64,000 bases of DNA from CAZVKN01 sp964627035 (GCA_964627035.1 CAZVKN010000014.1:1-64000), one strand, 5' to 3'; shown: positions 36,323-47,700, counted from the stretch's first letter. Notes: generated from the sequence alone by a model not told the origin. Program-made: numbers and translations.

Positions 36323-38083
36323 CTACTTTTTAGTTTTAACGCTGAGCCCCAATTCAGACCACTGAAGATCGTCAATTTCTGTCGGAGCGCCGTCCATGAG
36401 TGATGCTGCTGTATTCGTCTTTGGAAACGCAATCATGTCCTTGATGGAGTTGCCACCTGCCAGCAACATTATGATGCGGTCAAAGCCTAAGGCGATGCCA
36501 CCATGAGGAGGTGTACCGTACTTCAACGCCTCAAGCAGAAACCCGAATCGTCGGTGAGCCTCTTCTTTGTCAATACCGATAGCATCAAACACCCTCTCCT
36601 GCAGTTTCGGATCGTGAATGCGGATGCTGCCACTGCCGAGTTCAACACCGTTCAATACAAGGTCATAAGCCCTGCTCCTGACTTTGAGCGGATTCGTTTG
36701 AAGCAACTCTTCGTCCTCAGGAAACGGTGACGTAAACGGATGATGTACCGCAGTCAGCACATCGCTGTCAGGCAGTTTCTCAAACATTGGAGGATTTATC
36801 ACCCAGCAGAAGCGAAGTTCGTCCGGATCCACGAGATCCCACCTCTTCGCCAACAACCGCCTTAACCTGCCAAGTATATCCAGAGTTTCGTCAGTATCTC
36901 CTGCTGCCATCATTATCAAGTCCCCCGGCTCTGCATCAAAGGTCTCCTTGAGCTTGGTCTGACGCTCGTCTGAGAACAGCTTTCCGATTATTCCGGTGAA
37001 GTTTGCTTCTGTAACAGGCAGTTGGAGCAGGCCTGCCAGTCCTTCGGCTCTACCCAGTTTCTCCAGCTCATCCCTCTGCTTGCGTGACAGCGATCCCTTA
37101 CCCTCTGCTCGAATGCCAAGTACCGAACCGCCTTTCGTCACAACTGAATCAAAAGCTTTGAATCCGGAGTCATTGAACAGCTCATTTACCTGTTTTATTC
37201 TCAGATCATAACGCAGATCCGGTGCATCGCTGCCATACTGCTGAATGGCATTTTCATAAGTAATTTGCGGGAATCCATGCAAAACTTCACGATCAAGGAC
37301 GTCTTTAACCAATCGAGTCATCATCCCTTCTGTGTGTCTGAATATATCTTCTTCTGTCACAAAAGACATTTCAAGGTCAATTTGAGTAAACTCGGGCTGA
37401 CGGTCACTGCGGAGGTCTTCATCCCGGAAGCAGCGTACGATCTGGTAGTAGCGGTCAAAACCGCCGATCATCAGAGTTTGCTTGTAGAGCTGTGGCGACT
37501 GCGGTAGAGCATAGCACTTACCTTGATGAATGCGACTCGGGACGACAAAGTCACGCGCACCTTCAGGAGTGCTTCGGATTAATGTTGGTGTTTCAATCTC
37601 GTAGAATCCTATCTCATCATGGTAATTTCTTACTGATTGAAGTGCTTTATGCCGGAGCATAATGTTATGCTGCATCCGCTTGCGACGGAGGTCGAGATAG
37701 CGGTAGCGCAGGCGAAGCTCCTCTCCCGGCTCTTCCTCATCTTCAACGAGGATAGGCAGTGATGCAGATTTACTCAACCACTTAATTGAAGCAAGGTCTA
37801 TCTCTATCTCCCCGGTTATCATAGATTCATTACGCATTCCATCCGGTCTGCTGCGTACTTTGCCCGTGACCCTGATGACATCTTCCATATGCAGGTCCAA
37901 GACTTTCTTTGCCAGTGGCGAGTCTTGATCTGTAACGACTTGCGTCTTGCCATATCTATCCCTCATATCGAAGAACAGCAACCCTCCAAGATCCCGTACG
38001 CGAGCCACCCAACCGGATAGCACAACCTCTTTGTCAATATCTTTTCCGGTCAGTTCACCGCATGTATGTGTTCTATACTTCAA
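36323..38083 (-). CDS. aspS: Aspartate--tRNA ligase
   Basis: The 586-residue protein has an OB-fold anticodon-binding domain (about 1-105; VLSGWVARVRDLGGLLFFDMRDR), the class II catalytic domain with motif 2 (FRDEDLRSDRQPEFTQIDLEMSF), the bacterial insertion domain (about 285-415), and motif 3 (HGGIALGFDRIIMLLAG). It charges tRNA-Asp. Asp/Asn discrimination cannot be told by eye. The start is TTG at 38083 (KYRTHTCGEL following), consistent with family N-termini; no ATG is available nearby. Confidence 0.96.
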   Translation of the reverse strand: MKYRTHTCGELTGKDIDKEVVLSGWVARVRDLGGLLFFDMRDRYGKTQVVTDQDSPLAKKVLDLHMEDVIRVTGKVRSRPDGMRNESMITGEIEIDLASIKWLSKSASLPILVEDEEEPGEELRLRYRYLDLRRKRMQHNIMLRHKALQSVRNYHDEIGFYEIETPTLIRSTPEGARDFVVPSRIHQGKCYALPQSPQLYKQTLMIGGFDRYYQIVRCFRDEDLRSDRQPEFTQIDLEMSFVTEEDIFRHTEGMMTRLVKDVLDREVLHGFPQITYENAIQQYGSDAPDLRYDLRIKQVNELFNDSGFKAFDSVVTKGGSVLGIRAEGKGSLSRKQRDELEKLGRAEGLAGLLQLPVTEANFTGIIGKLFSDERQTKLKETFDAEPGDLIMMAAGDTDETLDILGRLRRLLAKRWDLVDPDELRFCWVINPPMFEKLPDSDVLTAVHHPFTSPFPEDEELLQTNPLKVRSRAYDLVLNGVELGSGSIRIHDPKLQERVFDAIGIDKEEAHRRFGFLLEALKYGTPPHGGIALGFDRIIMLLAGGNSIKDMIAFPKTNTAASLMDGAPTEIDDLQWSELGLSVKTKK

Positions 38084-38117
38084 TTTAATTTCAAACCAGT
38101 TTTGTTGTTATATACTA

Positions 38118-38149
38118 AAACAGCGGGGCTGTCGTGAGCCCCGCTGTTT
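38118..38149 (-). terminator. Terminator of the TPR-Exb-AgmX gene cluster
   Basis: AAACAGCGGGGCT pairs with AGCCCCGCTGTTT around a 6-nt loop, followed on the minus strand by TTTTAGT. It lies about 45 nt beyond the AgmX-like gene stop and upstream of aspS. Confidence 0.78.
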
Positions 38150-38193
38150 GAAAATTATCAGCGATTAGCAGATCACTTAATGTGATCGTTTAA

Positions 38194-39252
38194 CTACTCA
38201 AAGATATAAGTAGCACCTGCAGTTACCTTGCCTTCACTCTCAGCAATCGGTGGGAAACGCCAGCTCTTGATCACGTTCTCAATGCAAGTTTCAGCTTCAC
38301 CACCAAGCGGATTATTACCACTCCATTTGCTCCTGAACTTGACACGACTGACCTCGCCGGATGCCTCGATGGTAAATCTTACCTGTACTTTACCTTTAAG
38401 GCTTGAATCCCGACGTTTCAGCCGCCAGTAGCAGTACTGTACCTGATTCTTGTTCTGCATGACGACTTCGGAAATTGCCTTTTGGCTGCGCTGAGCAGAC
38501 TTAGCGGCTTTACCTTTGGCGGTAATCGCTTTCTTGTTCAGTTCTACAGGAGCCTCGTTGAGCATCAATCCCATCTCATCGGAAGAGAGCGCTCCGAGTG
38601 CTTCACCGATATCAAGTCCACTAAGATCAATGTCTTCGTCACCGATTGCACCTCCACCACGAAGTTTTTGAACTGCCGATGCAGTTCCTGCATCAGAGAC
38701 GATTCCGATTGATCCCTTCATACCTCCGGCAGAACCTAATCCACCTCCTGACAGTCCTAACGCCGCCGCGCGTTCACGACGACCACCGCCGCTACGTCCT
38801 CGTCTGCTGCGTCCACCGCGAGCGGTCGGTGCAGCCAAGACCTTGATCTTACTTGCTATCTGAGCCTTTCGAGCAGCCTGTTTCTGCCGCCGAGCTTCTT
38901 TCTTCGCATCCCGAACCTCCTGCTTAGCTTGAGCAGACATTTCGGTCTTCGGTTTTTCCTCTTCTACAACGGCTTCTTCCTCTTCTTCTTCAATAGCTTC
39001 ACCGGAACCGGTTGTTGCTTCTTCCTGTTTCACAACAGGAGTAGTGTCAACCTTAACCCGATGCACAACTTCAGTATAAGCCTGAAGCTCTTCCTGGGTC
39101 ATTACCCTCAGCTCTCTTTGCGAAAGGAAAAATGCGGTTGTATTAAGAATTACGAAAGACAGCAGCCAAATTACCAGAAAGCCCTTGTCCAAATCTCTGA
39201 ACCAATGCTTCTCCAGTTCCTTTGGGAATCTCATTGCCATGGCCTGAGCCAT
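38194..39252 (-). CDS. TolA/AgmX-like envelope-spanning protein
   Basis: The 352-residue protein has a cytoplasmic N-terminus and one TM helix (about 26-44, GFLVIWLLSFVILNTTAFFL). A Glu-rich stretch (about 80-100) and a Lys/Arg/Ala-rich helical stretch (about 105-145) lead to an Arg/Gly-rich linker. A C-terminal domain of about 100 residues follows (VQYCYWRLKRRDSSLKGKVQV; AETCIENVIKSWRFP). The layout is that of TonB/TolA; the C-terminus belongs to the AgmX/PglI-type family with a Cys pair. Together with ExbB- and ExbD-like genes immediately upstream it probably transduces proton-motive force across the periplasm. It starts 9 nt after the ExbD-like gene. Confidence 0.82.
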   Translation of the reverse strand: MAQAMAMRFPKELEKHWFRDLDKGFLVIWLLSFVILNTTAFFLSQRELRVMTQEELQAYTEVVHRVKVDTTPVVKQEEATTGSGEAIEEEEEEAVVEEEKPKTEMSAQAKQEVRDAKKEARRQKQAARKAQIASKIKVLAAPTARGGRSRRGRSGGGRRERAAALGLSGGGLGSAGGMKGSIGIVSDAGTASAVQKLRGGGAIGDEDIDLSGLDIGEALGALSSDEMGLMLNEAPVELNKKAITAKGKAAKSAQRSQKAISEVVMQNKNQVQYCYWRLKRRDSSLKGKVQVRFTIEASGEVSRVKFRSKWSGNNPLGGEAETCIENVIKSWRFPPIAESEGKVTAGATYIFE

Positions 39253-39261
39253 AATACCCTC

Positions 39262-39762
39262 TTAGGATTCAATCTTTTTAACAACAAAATCTATTACCGT
39301 GAACTCGTTTTGCCCGCAGGTGTTAATCACCTTCAGTAGCCAGTTGTACGGCACATCCATGCCACACTGTACGGTAACTTCACCCTTGAAGTCTAGATTA
39401 TTGCTTATTCTGAAATCGCGTTTCTCAGCGAGATAAGCGGACAATCCAGGCAGGATAGCGTTACTCTCCGAGTTTATCTCATCGGGGGGGGAGAGCGATC
39501 GTATCTCCTCTTCGATATCTTCCAACACACCGTAATTTGTGGAGACCAGAATCGCAACCACCTTTTTAGGTTCCATGTCCCTCTTTGCCGACGGCAACTC
39601 CAGATGCTGAGAAGGCTGAACCAACGCTCCTGTCGCCGAATAACTCTTGATCAGGAACAGCAGAATAATGGTCATCATGTCCATCATTGAGCTAAGCTGC
39701 ATTTTTCCGGCTCCTTTACGGGAGTCAGCGTATTTTTTGCCTTTAGAAGGTGCAAATGCCAT
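39262..39762 (-). CDS. ExbD/TolR-like protein (with transmembrane Asp)
   Basis: The 166-residue protein has a basic N-terminus and one TM segment around residues 25-45 (SSMMDMMTIILLFLI). The Asp at the start of the helix occupies the position of the protonatable Asp of ExbD/TolR. A periplasmic domain of about 110 residues follows. In Exb/Tol motors ExbD couples proton flow through the ExbB/TolQ pentamer to movement. It is the second of two ExbD-like genes between the channel gene and the AgmX-like gene. Confidence 0.85.
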   Translation of the reverse strand: MAFAPSKGKKYADSRKGAGKMQLSSMMDMMTIILLFLIKSYSATGALVQPSQHLELPSAKRDMEPKKVVAILVSTNYGVLEDIEEEIRSLSPPDEINSESNAILPGLSAYLAEKRDFRISNNLDFKGEVTVQCGMDVPYNWLLKVINTCGQNEFTVIDFVVKKIES

Positions 39763-39795
39763 ACTTTCCCTCTAAATATCTCGGTTTTATATCCA

Positions 39796-40437
39796 TTATT
39801 GGAACTGCTTCAACAATGTGTTGGGAAACAGTTCCTTCCTCTCCTGAGTCCCATTGGGTCCATTAATATCAATATATCTACAAGCATCCATCGTACTCAC
39901 AATATCCTGGAATATGATGGTTCCATCAGCCGTGAGCGAAACTTCACGAGCGTCAGTCATCTTGTATTTATCAAAGACTGCCCATTTGTCGTTAGGTCCT
40001 TGAGAGGAGTCTTTTCCGGTGGGTTCGCCGACCTCATTCTGCTTGATACTCCACAAGCTGTCGGTCAGAGCACCCATATTAAAGCTACCGTCCGGCTGAA
40101 GAGGGATAATGTAAAAATGCGGTCCTTCTTCAGTCTTGCCGTACATACTGACCTGTAGTCCGTTTGCAGTCGCATCCTCGCTGCTTCTCGTCAAGTTGAC
40201 AATCAGCCCAAGCTTAGCTTCCTTTGCTCCAGCACCGTCACCGCTACCCCCTTCGGCGTTAGCCGCAGTTTCAGGGGCTTCCAAAGGCGGGAGGTACTCC
40301 AGCAAGGAAATCTTGGTGAATGCAGCCATCTGCAACAGCAACGGAATCAATACAACTACCAAATTCATGATAGGGGTAACATCTACGTCAGTATCATCAT
40401 CCTGCTTCAGCTTTTCGGAAGGTCTGTACGCCTTCAC
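39796..40437 (-). CDS. ExbD/TolR-like protein lacking the usual transmembrane Asp
   Basis: The 213-residue protein starts at GTG directly after the TolQ-like stop. Its single TM segment reads VTPIMNLVVVLIPLLLQMAAF. Where canonical ExbD/TolR has Pro-Leu-Ile-Asp, this protein has Pro-Ile-Met-Asn, so the proton-carrying Asp seems replaced by Asn. The periplasmic domain of about 170 residues (with EVSLTADGTIIFQDIV near residue 160) is longer than in the neighbouring ExbD-like protein. It may pair with that paralogue in an asymmetric heterodimer; this is inference. Confidence 0.83.
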   Translation of the reverse strand: MKAYRPSEKLKQDDDTDVDVTPIMNLVVVLIPLLLQMAAFTKISLLEYLPPLEAPETAANAEGGSGDGAGAKEAKLGLIVNLTRSSEDATANGLQVSMYGKTEEGPHFYIIPLQPDGSFNMGALTDSLWSIKQNEVGEPTGKDSSQGPNDKWAVFDKYKMTDAREVSLTADGTIIFQDIVSTMDACRYIDINGPNGTQERKELFPNTLLKQFQ

Positions 40438-41082
40438 TTATTTTCCTCCGGTCAGCAGGTGAATCAGTTTGACGGAATGTTCATCAATGTCGTCCAGGAT
40501 AGCACTGGTCTTTGTGTTCAGGAATGTGTAGAACAGGTTCGACGGAATTGCTACGATCAATCCCCACATAGTGGTCTGCATGGCGACGGAAATACCTTGC
40601 GCCAAACCTTCACCACCACCTGCGTCTGCGGCGGCAAATGAAATCATCAGACCGACAATTGTTCCCAACAGTCCTGTCAGCGTTGCGACGTTACCCAAGA
40701 CTGTCAACCATCCTGTGCGACGGTTAAGACGGGGAATGATCTCCAAAGTTGATTCATCCACAGCATTCTGAACTGCGCGGAAATCAACAAATTCTTTACG
40801 TTCCGCTTCTTCCAGAGCAGCCAGAACAACTTGCGGCAGAGCTTTATGACCGGCAGATTTGCACAGGGCGATAGCCTTTTTGAAATCACCGGCAGCGACC
40901 AATTTACGGATTTCAGCCATAAAGCGGTTTGCATTTACATTGGAACGAACGAAAACATAAACGTAACGCTCGATAGTGATTGCCACCATAGCTATGAAGA
41001 ATAGCAAAATGACCCAAAAGAACTGAAATCCATCAGTTGCCGGATTAAATTGGTGGAAGAAGTTGGAGATTACCAGGTCCAT
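40438..41082 (-). CDS. MotA/TolQ/ExbB-family proton channel protein
   Basis: The 214-residue protein has three TM segments: about 20-40 (FFWVILLFFIAMVAI), about 125-150 (GNVATLTGLLGTIVGLMISF) and about 165-190 (QTTMWGLIVAIPSNLFYTFL). The GLLGTIVGLM and AMQTTMWGLIVAIPSNL motifs are diagnostic for the family. It forms the inner-membrane ring of the Exb/Tol motor with the two ExbD-like proteins encoded next. The stop codon directly abuts the GTG of the next gene. Confidence 0.92.
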   Translation of the reverse strand: MDLVISNFFHQFNPATDGFQFFWVILLFFIAMVAITIERYVYVFVRSNVNANRFMAEIRKLVAAGDFKKAIALCKSAGHKALPQVVLAALEEAERKEFVDFRAVQNAVDESTLEIIPRLNRRTGWLTVLGNVATLTGLLGTIVGLMISFAAADAGGGEGLAQGISVAMQTTMWGLIVAIPSNLFYTFLNTKTSAILDDIDEHSVKLIHLLTGGK

Positions 41083-41312
41083 AACGTTTCCTCTTAATTC
41101 GTTATTCGAGTGGTATTAATATAGAGACTTATTTCAAAAGGTTTGCGGGTTTCCGCACTCGATTGCCAATATAATGACTTTATTGACCCATCGCAAGTAT
41201 TGCTACCGATTGACTAAGTTGAAAGCTCGTTGGTAGAGATTTTCGGATAGCTAAGTTAAAAGTAAAGCAAATTCAGACAGCAAATGCAAGCTTTACGAAT
41301 GCATTTTGGCTG

Positions 41313-41642
41313 TTACCTATCTTTTGCCAGGATTTTTCCCGGTTTTTCAATCGGGGTTATCTCCACATCGGAAATTTTCGGCTTTACCGGTGTAACGACA
41401 CCGTTGATCATGCTCTTCACCGGAGGCTGTAGTTTTTCCTCCGGGATTGTAGGTTCCTGCCGTACGAGTGTTATCACAACCGTCGGAAGTTCAGCTTCAA
41501 CCTCGATTCTGATCTCCTCCAGCTCGATGACACCGTCATCAAACAGGTCATCCTCACTTGCGGGATCTTGAGCCATTATCGGCACAGTTAGCAATAATAG
41601 TACGATTAAAACCATACCCTGAATTGGAATTTTTCTGATCAT
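41313..41642 (-). CDS. Small exported protein of the TPR-Exb cluster
   Basis: The 109-residue protein has a signal peptide (about 1-24, GMVLIVLLLLTVPIMAQ) and an acidic segment (DPASEDDLFDDGVIELEEI), then a Pro/Val/Lys-rich tail. No family is recognised. Its place between the giant TPR gene and the TolQ-like gene, on the same strand, suggests a periplasmic component of the same machine. The tail PPVKSMINGVVTPVKPKISD resembles extended TonB-like linkers only in composition. Confidence 0.65.
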   Translation of the reverse strand: MIRKIPIQGMVLIVLLLLTVPIMAQDPASEDDLFDDGVIELEEIRIEVEAELPTVVITLVRQEPTIPEEKLQPPVKSMINGVVTPVKPKISDVEITPIEKPGKILAKDR

Positions 41643-41699
41643 ATTTCAATTCCATCCAAATTTAGATGGTTGTCTTTTTGAAAGTATTGAATTAATTAC

Positions 41700-41755
41700 T
41701 GTAGCCAGACTTGTCTCAAGTCCGACTGTCGGGGTTGAGGACAACCCCGACTACA
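41700..41755. repeat. Full copy of the dispersed double-palindrome element
   Basis: A 56-nt unit in the opposite orientation to the copy at 19493: CAGACTTGTCTCAAGTC-type palindrome first, then GTCGGGGTTGAGGACAACCC and CGACTACA. It lies just beyond the giant TPR gene stop. Confidence 0.8.
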
Positions 41756-41764
41756 ATAACATTT

Positions 41765-44700
41765 CTATCTAAGTTTATTCTTCTCAATTATGCGCAGATC
41801 TCGCAGCTGCTCGGGGGTAAACTCAACATTCAACAGCCGTTCCCGCTCTTCAGCGGCAGCCAGCTCATTGGCACGGATTTCCTCTTCGCGAGCTTTCTGA
41901 TCGGCTACCATCTGCTCCAGAGCCGCTTCCATGTCAGGAATAGTCTTGTAGATCAAACCGGCAAACAAACCGTATCGCGTGTTGTCCGTGTCAATGACTT
42001 CCAATGCAATCAGGTTGTCGCCTTGCTGCAGGTAAGCGCCGACCTCGTACTCCTTGACACCCATCCAGTCAACCGAATCCTGCTCATCGGCAAGAATGTA
42101 CTCACCGTTAATGTAAAGGTTAAAGTCGTCATCAGCCGTCAGCCAGATATGACCGGCAGATGGACGTGATTCGATATTGAAAATACGCCTGAACCAATAT
42201 GACCGGCTGCCGTTTTCGTCCGGATCCATCCACTGCTCCCACAATTGGTCTGCCTGACCGAGCTGCTCTTCCAGCATTGTACGCTCCTCTGCTATAAGAA
42301 CATACTCATCCCTCAGACGGACTTTCTCGTCTTCAACTGCTTTTGCTGTAGCTGTAACTGTCTCCCTGAAAATGGCTACCTTACGCGCCATAATCAGCTT
42401 CTCGCGGTTCGCATCATCAATCTCCGACAGACGCGCATCTGCCGCTGCCTGACCCAGAGTGTCAACTCCCTCAGTGTCAACCATGATCAGCACTTCAAAT
42501 GTGTCGAGATAGGTTGTATCAGGGATCATCGGCAGCACCAACTCATCAGGTTCAGTACTGCTGTACCAGATAGCCGGCGCATCAAGTTCGTCAATTAAAA
42601 CGTCAGTACTCGCATCCATCTTCGGGAAGAAATCATCACTGACCATAACCAGCTTCCATTCGGAATCGTCAAATTCACTGCTCTCATATCCTTCTTCATC
42701 AATTCCACTAACAAGCCAGTCTTCGGAGCTGACCACTTCCACGCGTTCAGTCGAGTGGTAAACCAAACCAAACAGCAGACCGTTACGGCTGAAGTTTGAG
42801 GATGAAACGGAAACTGCGATTGTATTTGTTCCAGCCTGCAAATACTGAGAGATGTCGTGAGCAATCGGCTCAGCAGATTCGGTCGCAGGCTCTTCCTGCA
42901 ACTCTTCCTCACCTTCAACGGTTTCAGTATCTTCACCCTCGGTTTCACCGGTTTCTCCTTCAACTGTATCCGCATCCGGTGATTCTTCTGTCGGCTCTTC
43001 TTCTCCTGCTTCACCACTATCTTCATCTACAGGAGGTTCCTCAGTTGATTCGTCTATCGGTTCTTCTTCACCCGTCTCTTCATCACCTTCCTCGGGCGTC
43101 TCTTCAACAGGCTCATCCACAGGAAGTTCCTCTGCCGGAACTTCTTCTTCAGGCACTATCGCAGCTTGTGCCAGCACCTCAGCGTCAGGATTAACATCAC
43201 TAGGATCTACCGCATTGCCGTTGACGTGGAGAGTGTACTCGTCACCACCGTCCATCCAGACAAATGCGTTTGCGAGTGGTTCATCTGCTTCAAAACTATA
43301 GCGGAACCAATAAGTCCTGACTCCTTCTTCATCAGGTTCGTTCCAAAGACTCCAGAGTGAATCGCTCTCCGCCTGAATTGCCATCAGCGAATCTCGCTCG
43401 GCAATGGCAGTGTAAGCCTTTTCCTTTAACTCTGCCCATGCCGCATCCAAAGCAGCGGATTCAATGCTGTCGCGGGCTGCCTGACGCTGGGCTTCAAGTG
43501 CTGCTTCCACATCTTCCGCAGAACCCAGATCTACTTGCTCTTCAGGTTCCTCAGCAATTTCCACGCTGTCCTCATCAGCGACTTCCAAGCCTTCTATTAA
43601 GAGGGTGTCGACTAAAAGGGTGTCAACCTCTTCACCTTCTACAGCGGTTGTGTCTTCACCCAGTACATCATCAAGGAGTCCGCTGATGTCTTCCGGTTCG
43701 ATTGATTCCTCAGCCTGGTCACCATCCATGTCAGGAGTATAGTCTTCCGGTGGATAGCCTGATTCGATCAGCTCTTCGAGAGACATCGAATAGAGAAGGT
43801 CTTCGTCAACAAAGATGTCCAGTGATGCGGTATCAATATTAACGGTGTCGGGGAACTCAGGCATTTCGATCTCATCCGCCTTCAGCCGGGTGTGCCAGAT
43901 AGGTGTCATTCTCTGATACGGTTCCAGCTCACTGTTCATTTTCGAGGCTGCGAACAGGCTGTCGAGAATGCCGAATTCAACATCAATGACCACACCTTCC
44001 GGCATCTCAATCGCACCTGGCTCTGTCTCACCTGCGAGGTCGGTCAGGATAGTATCGGCGAGCGTCGTATCAGCGGCAAGCGTGTCACTCTCTTCAAACA
44101 GATCCTCTCCCTCTTCGGTAAACTCATCTTCTTCTGCAAACTCGTCTTCTTCTGCAAATTCATCATCACCGAATTCGTCCTCAAGCTCTTCTTCAGGCTC
44201 GGGTATTCCAACTCGAACCGTGTCAGGGAACTCCGATGATGAAACAGCGATCCACTCGCTGTCGTCATATCCGGCGGTTTCAAAGTCAAAATCACTATCC
44301 CAATAAACCTTCCACTCTTCATTGGTAAATTCGACATAGCTTTCAGCCTGAAGCCCGACGCGTTCGGCATACTTTTCGGGGTCAATACTGACCAGTTCTT
44401 TCAGAATGAAAATGCCTGCTTCACCCGGGACATTGTGCTTATCGCGGATGGTGAGCCCCTCTTCCAGAATGACCAAACCGTAATCAATGCTTGTTAACTC
44501 GAGTTCCTCAAACGCTGCTGCTGCATCGTCGAACTGGAATTCTCCATCTTCGTCAAATTTGGCGGTGTAGTCAACCTTCATGGCGACACCGTCATCCTGA
44601 TGATACTTGAATTTCAGGTATTGGTCGAGGATGAACTGAAATGCATCGTTGATCTCCTCTTCAGCAAATCCGATTGGCTGATCGTCATAGGAACCGACGG

Positions 44701-47700
44701 TATCCATGATCGCCGCAAGAGCGGTGATATAATCGAGTGTGAAGGTGTTGAAATACTCCACACGATCCAGAATGAGCCCCTCGAATTCATCCGGGTAGAA
44801 TCCATCGGGTGATTCGGCATCCTCTCCGTCCGGATCTGTCAGCAATACTTTGTATTGGTCTATGTAGTAATCAACCCGACCACCTGCCAGCGAAACCTGG
44901 TCACGGAACAGTGTCAACAGTGAGTCAATCTTGTTTACCAAAGCTGTCTCAATCGGTTCTGTCCATTGACTGCCATTTTCGGTTGACTGTAGAGTCTGAA
45001 GTGTCTGCAGATGAACACCGCAAGCTTCCGGCGTTATCGGTGCGATACTATTTAACAGACCCTCGCGCAGCAGCATCTGAGCTTCCACTCGCGGGAGTCC
45101 CGCATTAACCAAATCCTGCACAGCACGATCCGGAACAACGGCAACTTCAAAATTTTCCCGCCAGAATCTGTCGAAGAATTCACCCCCGCGGAATGCCACT
45201 TCAGGAATCTTCTTCTTACACTCATCAGCCCACATCTTGGCTTCTGTGTAGGCTGAGTCGAGGTAGGTTACCGTTTTCTTCAGGTTCGTCAGCTTCTCGG
45301 TGGAATCCGAGATCGAAATTGTCGTGTCCTGAGCGTCAAGCTCCATAACTACAACAGAGAACTGCTTGACCTGTGCTTCGATCTTAATTTTCTGTTCCGT
45401 GACCGCAATAGCCAACTCGTTAAGACTCTTCATCCCTGAACGATAGTCGGCAACAGCAAGTTCATTGTAGTCGGTTGCAGGCAGAACCACCGAGTCAATC
45501 AAGACCGTCAATTTCTGGTTCAGGCTGTCAAACGCGGGAAGATCCTGATTAAAAGTCGCCAATGCCAGTTCTTCATCGAGGCGACCGATAGCGTAATATG
45601 CTCTGTAACCCTCTTTACTCCCGAATCCAACCAGTTTTTTATATTTGTCAATCAGAGCGTTTCGCCAATCTTTTTTCCTGGTTTTGGCGTTACGCAGGTT
45701 CGCCTCAGGAAGGCTGAATCGTAGTTGGTCATACTCTTCGTGCTCCCACTCGAGCAGCAGACTCAAAGACCGGGCTGCATAACCTGACCATACAGTCTTC
45801 CCCAGTTCTGTCAGGCGATCATGGGCTTCAACGGTCGCTCTGAACTCGGTTGCAGCCTGGAATTGATTGTCGTGCTCGTAGTAGTACTTACCGCGTTCAA
45901 AGAATGCACGTACTGTTATCGGATCGTCCGGATAGCGGTCAGCATATCGCTGGTAAATATCGTTTGCTTCCCGAAAGCGGTCCAAAGCGAGGTAATGTGA
46001 CGCATTCTCAAACAGAAATGCGCTCGCATCTTCAGCTTCGGGATAGAGTGAAATATACTTCTCATTAACGCGAATCACATCGTTGTGATACTGCTCGTTG
46101 TTTTCGAGAGACGTGTCCTTACTCGCCAAACCAAAGTTATAGCTTGCATCACGAAGAGCGCCCTGAATGAACTCTGAATCAGGGTATTTCTTTACGAGTT
46201 GTTCAAATGTTCTGGCGGCATCAATCGGTTTATCGAGGAAGTTCTGCTGATTCAAGCCGACATAGTACAACGCTTTGTTGGCAAAATCTGATCTTGGATA
46301 ACGCTTAACCAGCATCGAAAAAGCCTCATTCGCCTTTTCGTAATCCTTACCTTTAACATAAGTCAAGCCGCCCTGATACAGCATCTGATGGGCGTACTCA
46401 ATGTCAGGAGCCTCTATCGCTACACGCACAAACTCGGCTGCGGAAGTCAGATAGTCTTCATCCTCCTGAAGCCTTTGAGCATAGCCCAGGATTGAAGCAG
46501 CTTTGCGCTTGTATGCTTGTTCTTTCAGCTTTTCAGACACATTGGATTCTGAAATCCGTCGTGCCACATCTTCGACCTGTGCATATTCCTTGCTTTTGAA
46601 GTGCCCTTCAAGCATCAGACTCCATGCACTCTCGATAAATCTATGATCGGGATACTCAGCGATCAACTTCTCAAGGTAAGGGCGGGATCCTGAATAGTAG
46701 TTGTGTTTGTCCAGCAGCTCACCGGCGCGATAGAGCATAACCGGAGTATTCCGCGTTGAGGGGAAGAAGTCAATATACATGTCAAAACCGGCGAGCAGCA
46801 TCTCCTCAGAGTGTATCAACGGAACATGCTGCGGAATGTCGTCGGCTATTGTCTTCTTTTTCTCGGCGGTCGTGTCGGCTGCAGTTGTGTCGGTTGCAGT
46901 CGTCTCAGTTGCGAGAGTATCGCTGACAGGTTCGGATACAAGTTCAAGCTCAGGCTCGGGTTCAGGCTCTGTAATCTGTGGTTTCTGGTCAGGTGACAGC
47001 AACTCGCCGTTCTCGTTGACATATACCTCATCCGCCCTCTCCTTTTCAACGAATTCCTGTGCAATTGCAACCACGCGCATACACGCCAGCTCTTTCTTGG
47101 TGGTGTCCTCGTAAGAGCGGGCGACCTGCCAATACTCTCGGATAGCCTCTACATTCTTATCCAGTTGCTCAAGATCTACTGCAAGATCCGCATGAATCTT
47201 ATACACATTGGGACCTTGGGGCCAGAATCGGATGTATTGCCGACCATACTGCTGAGATATGGCAATGTCATCAATCTTCGGTACTTTACGGCGAGTCGCC
47301 TCATCGAAGTATGCGGTTACGCGGGTTTCGTCAATATATTCGTTGAGGTACTGCTCCAAAACAGGTGCTACCTCTTCTCTTACTTTACTGTCCGTATTAA
47401 CCTGCCACCATTCTGTGTCCGGATTGTAGTCGTTGAAGAAAACGATTTTCTGGTCATGTGCACGGTCGGGGTTGTAAACCCTCCCTTCACGGAAGATCTC
47501 CACAACCTTCTGCTGAACCTCGGGACCGCGCGGATCATTCCCGAAAAACTCGACGAACCGGTCGTAAGCGTCAATCGCTTTGGCATACAGACCCATCTGA
47601 TCGTTGTAGATGTTGCCGAGACGGATTACTATCTCACGTCCGTACTCGTCCATCCGTTCCGGATTGTTTTCTAACCATATAACCAGGTTGTCAACCCCGG

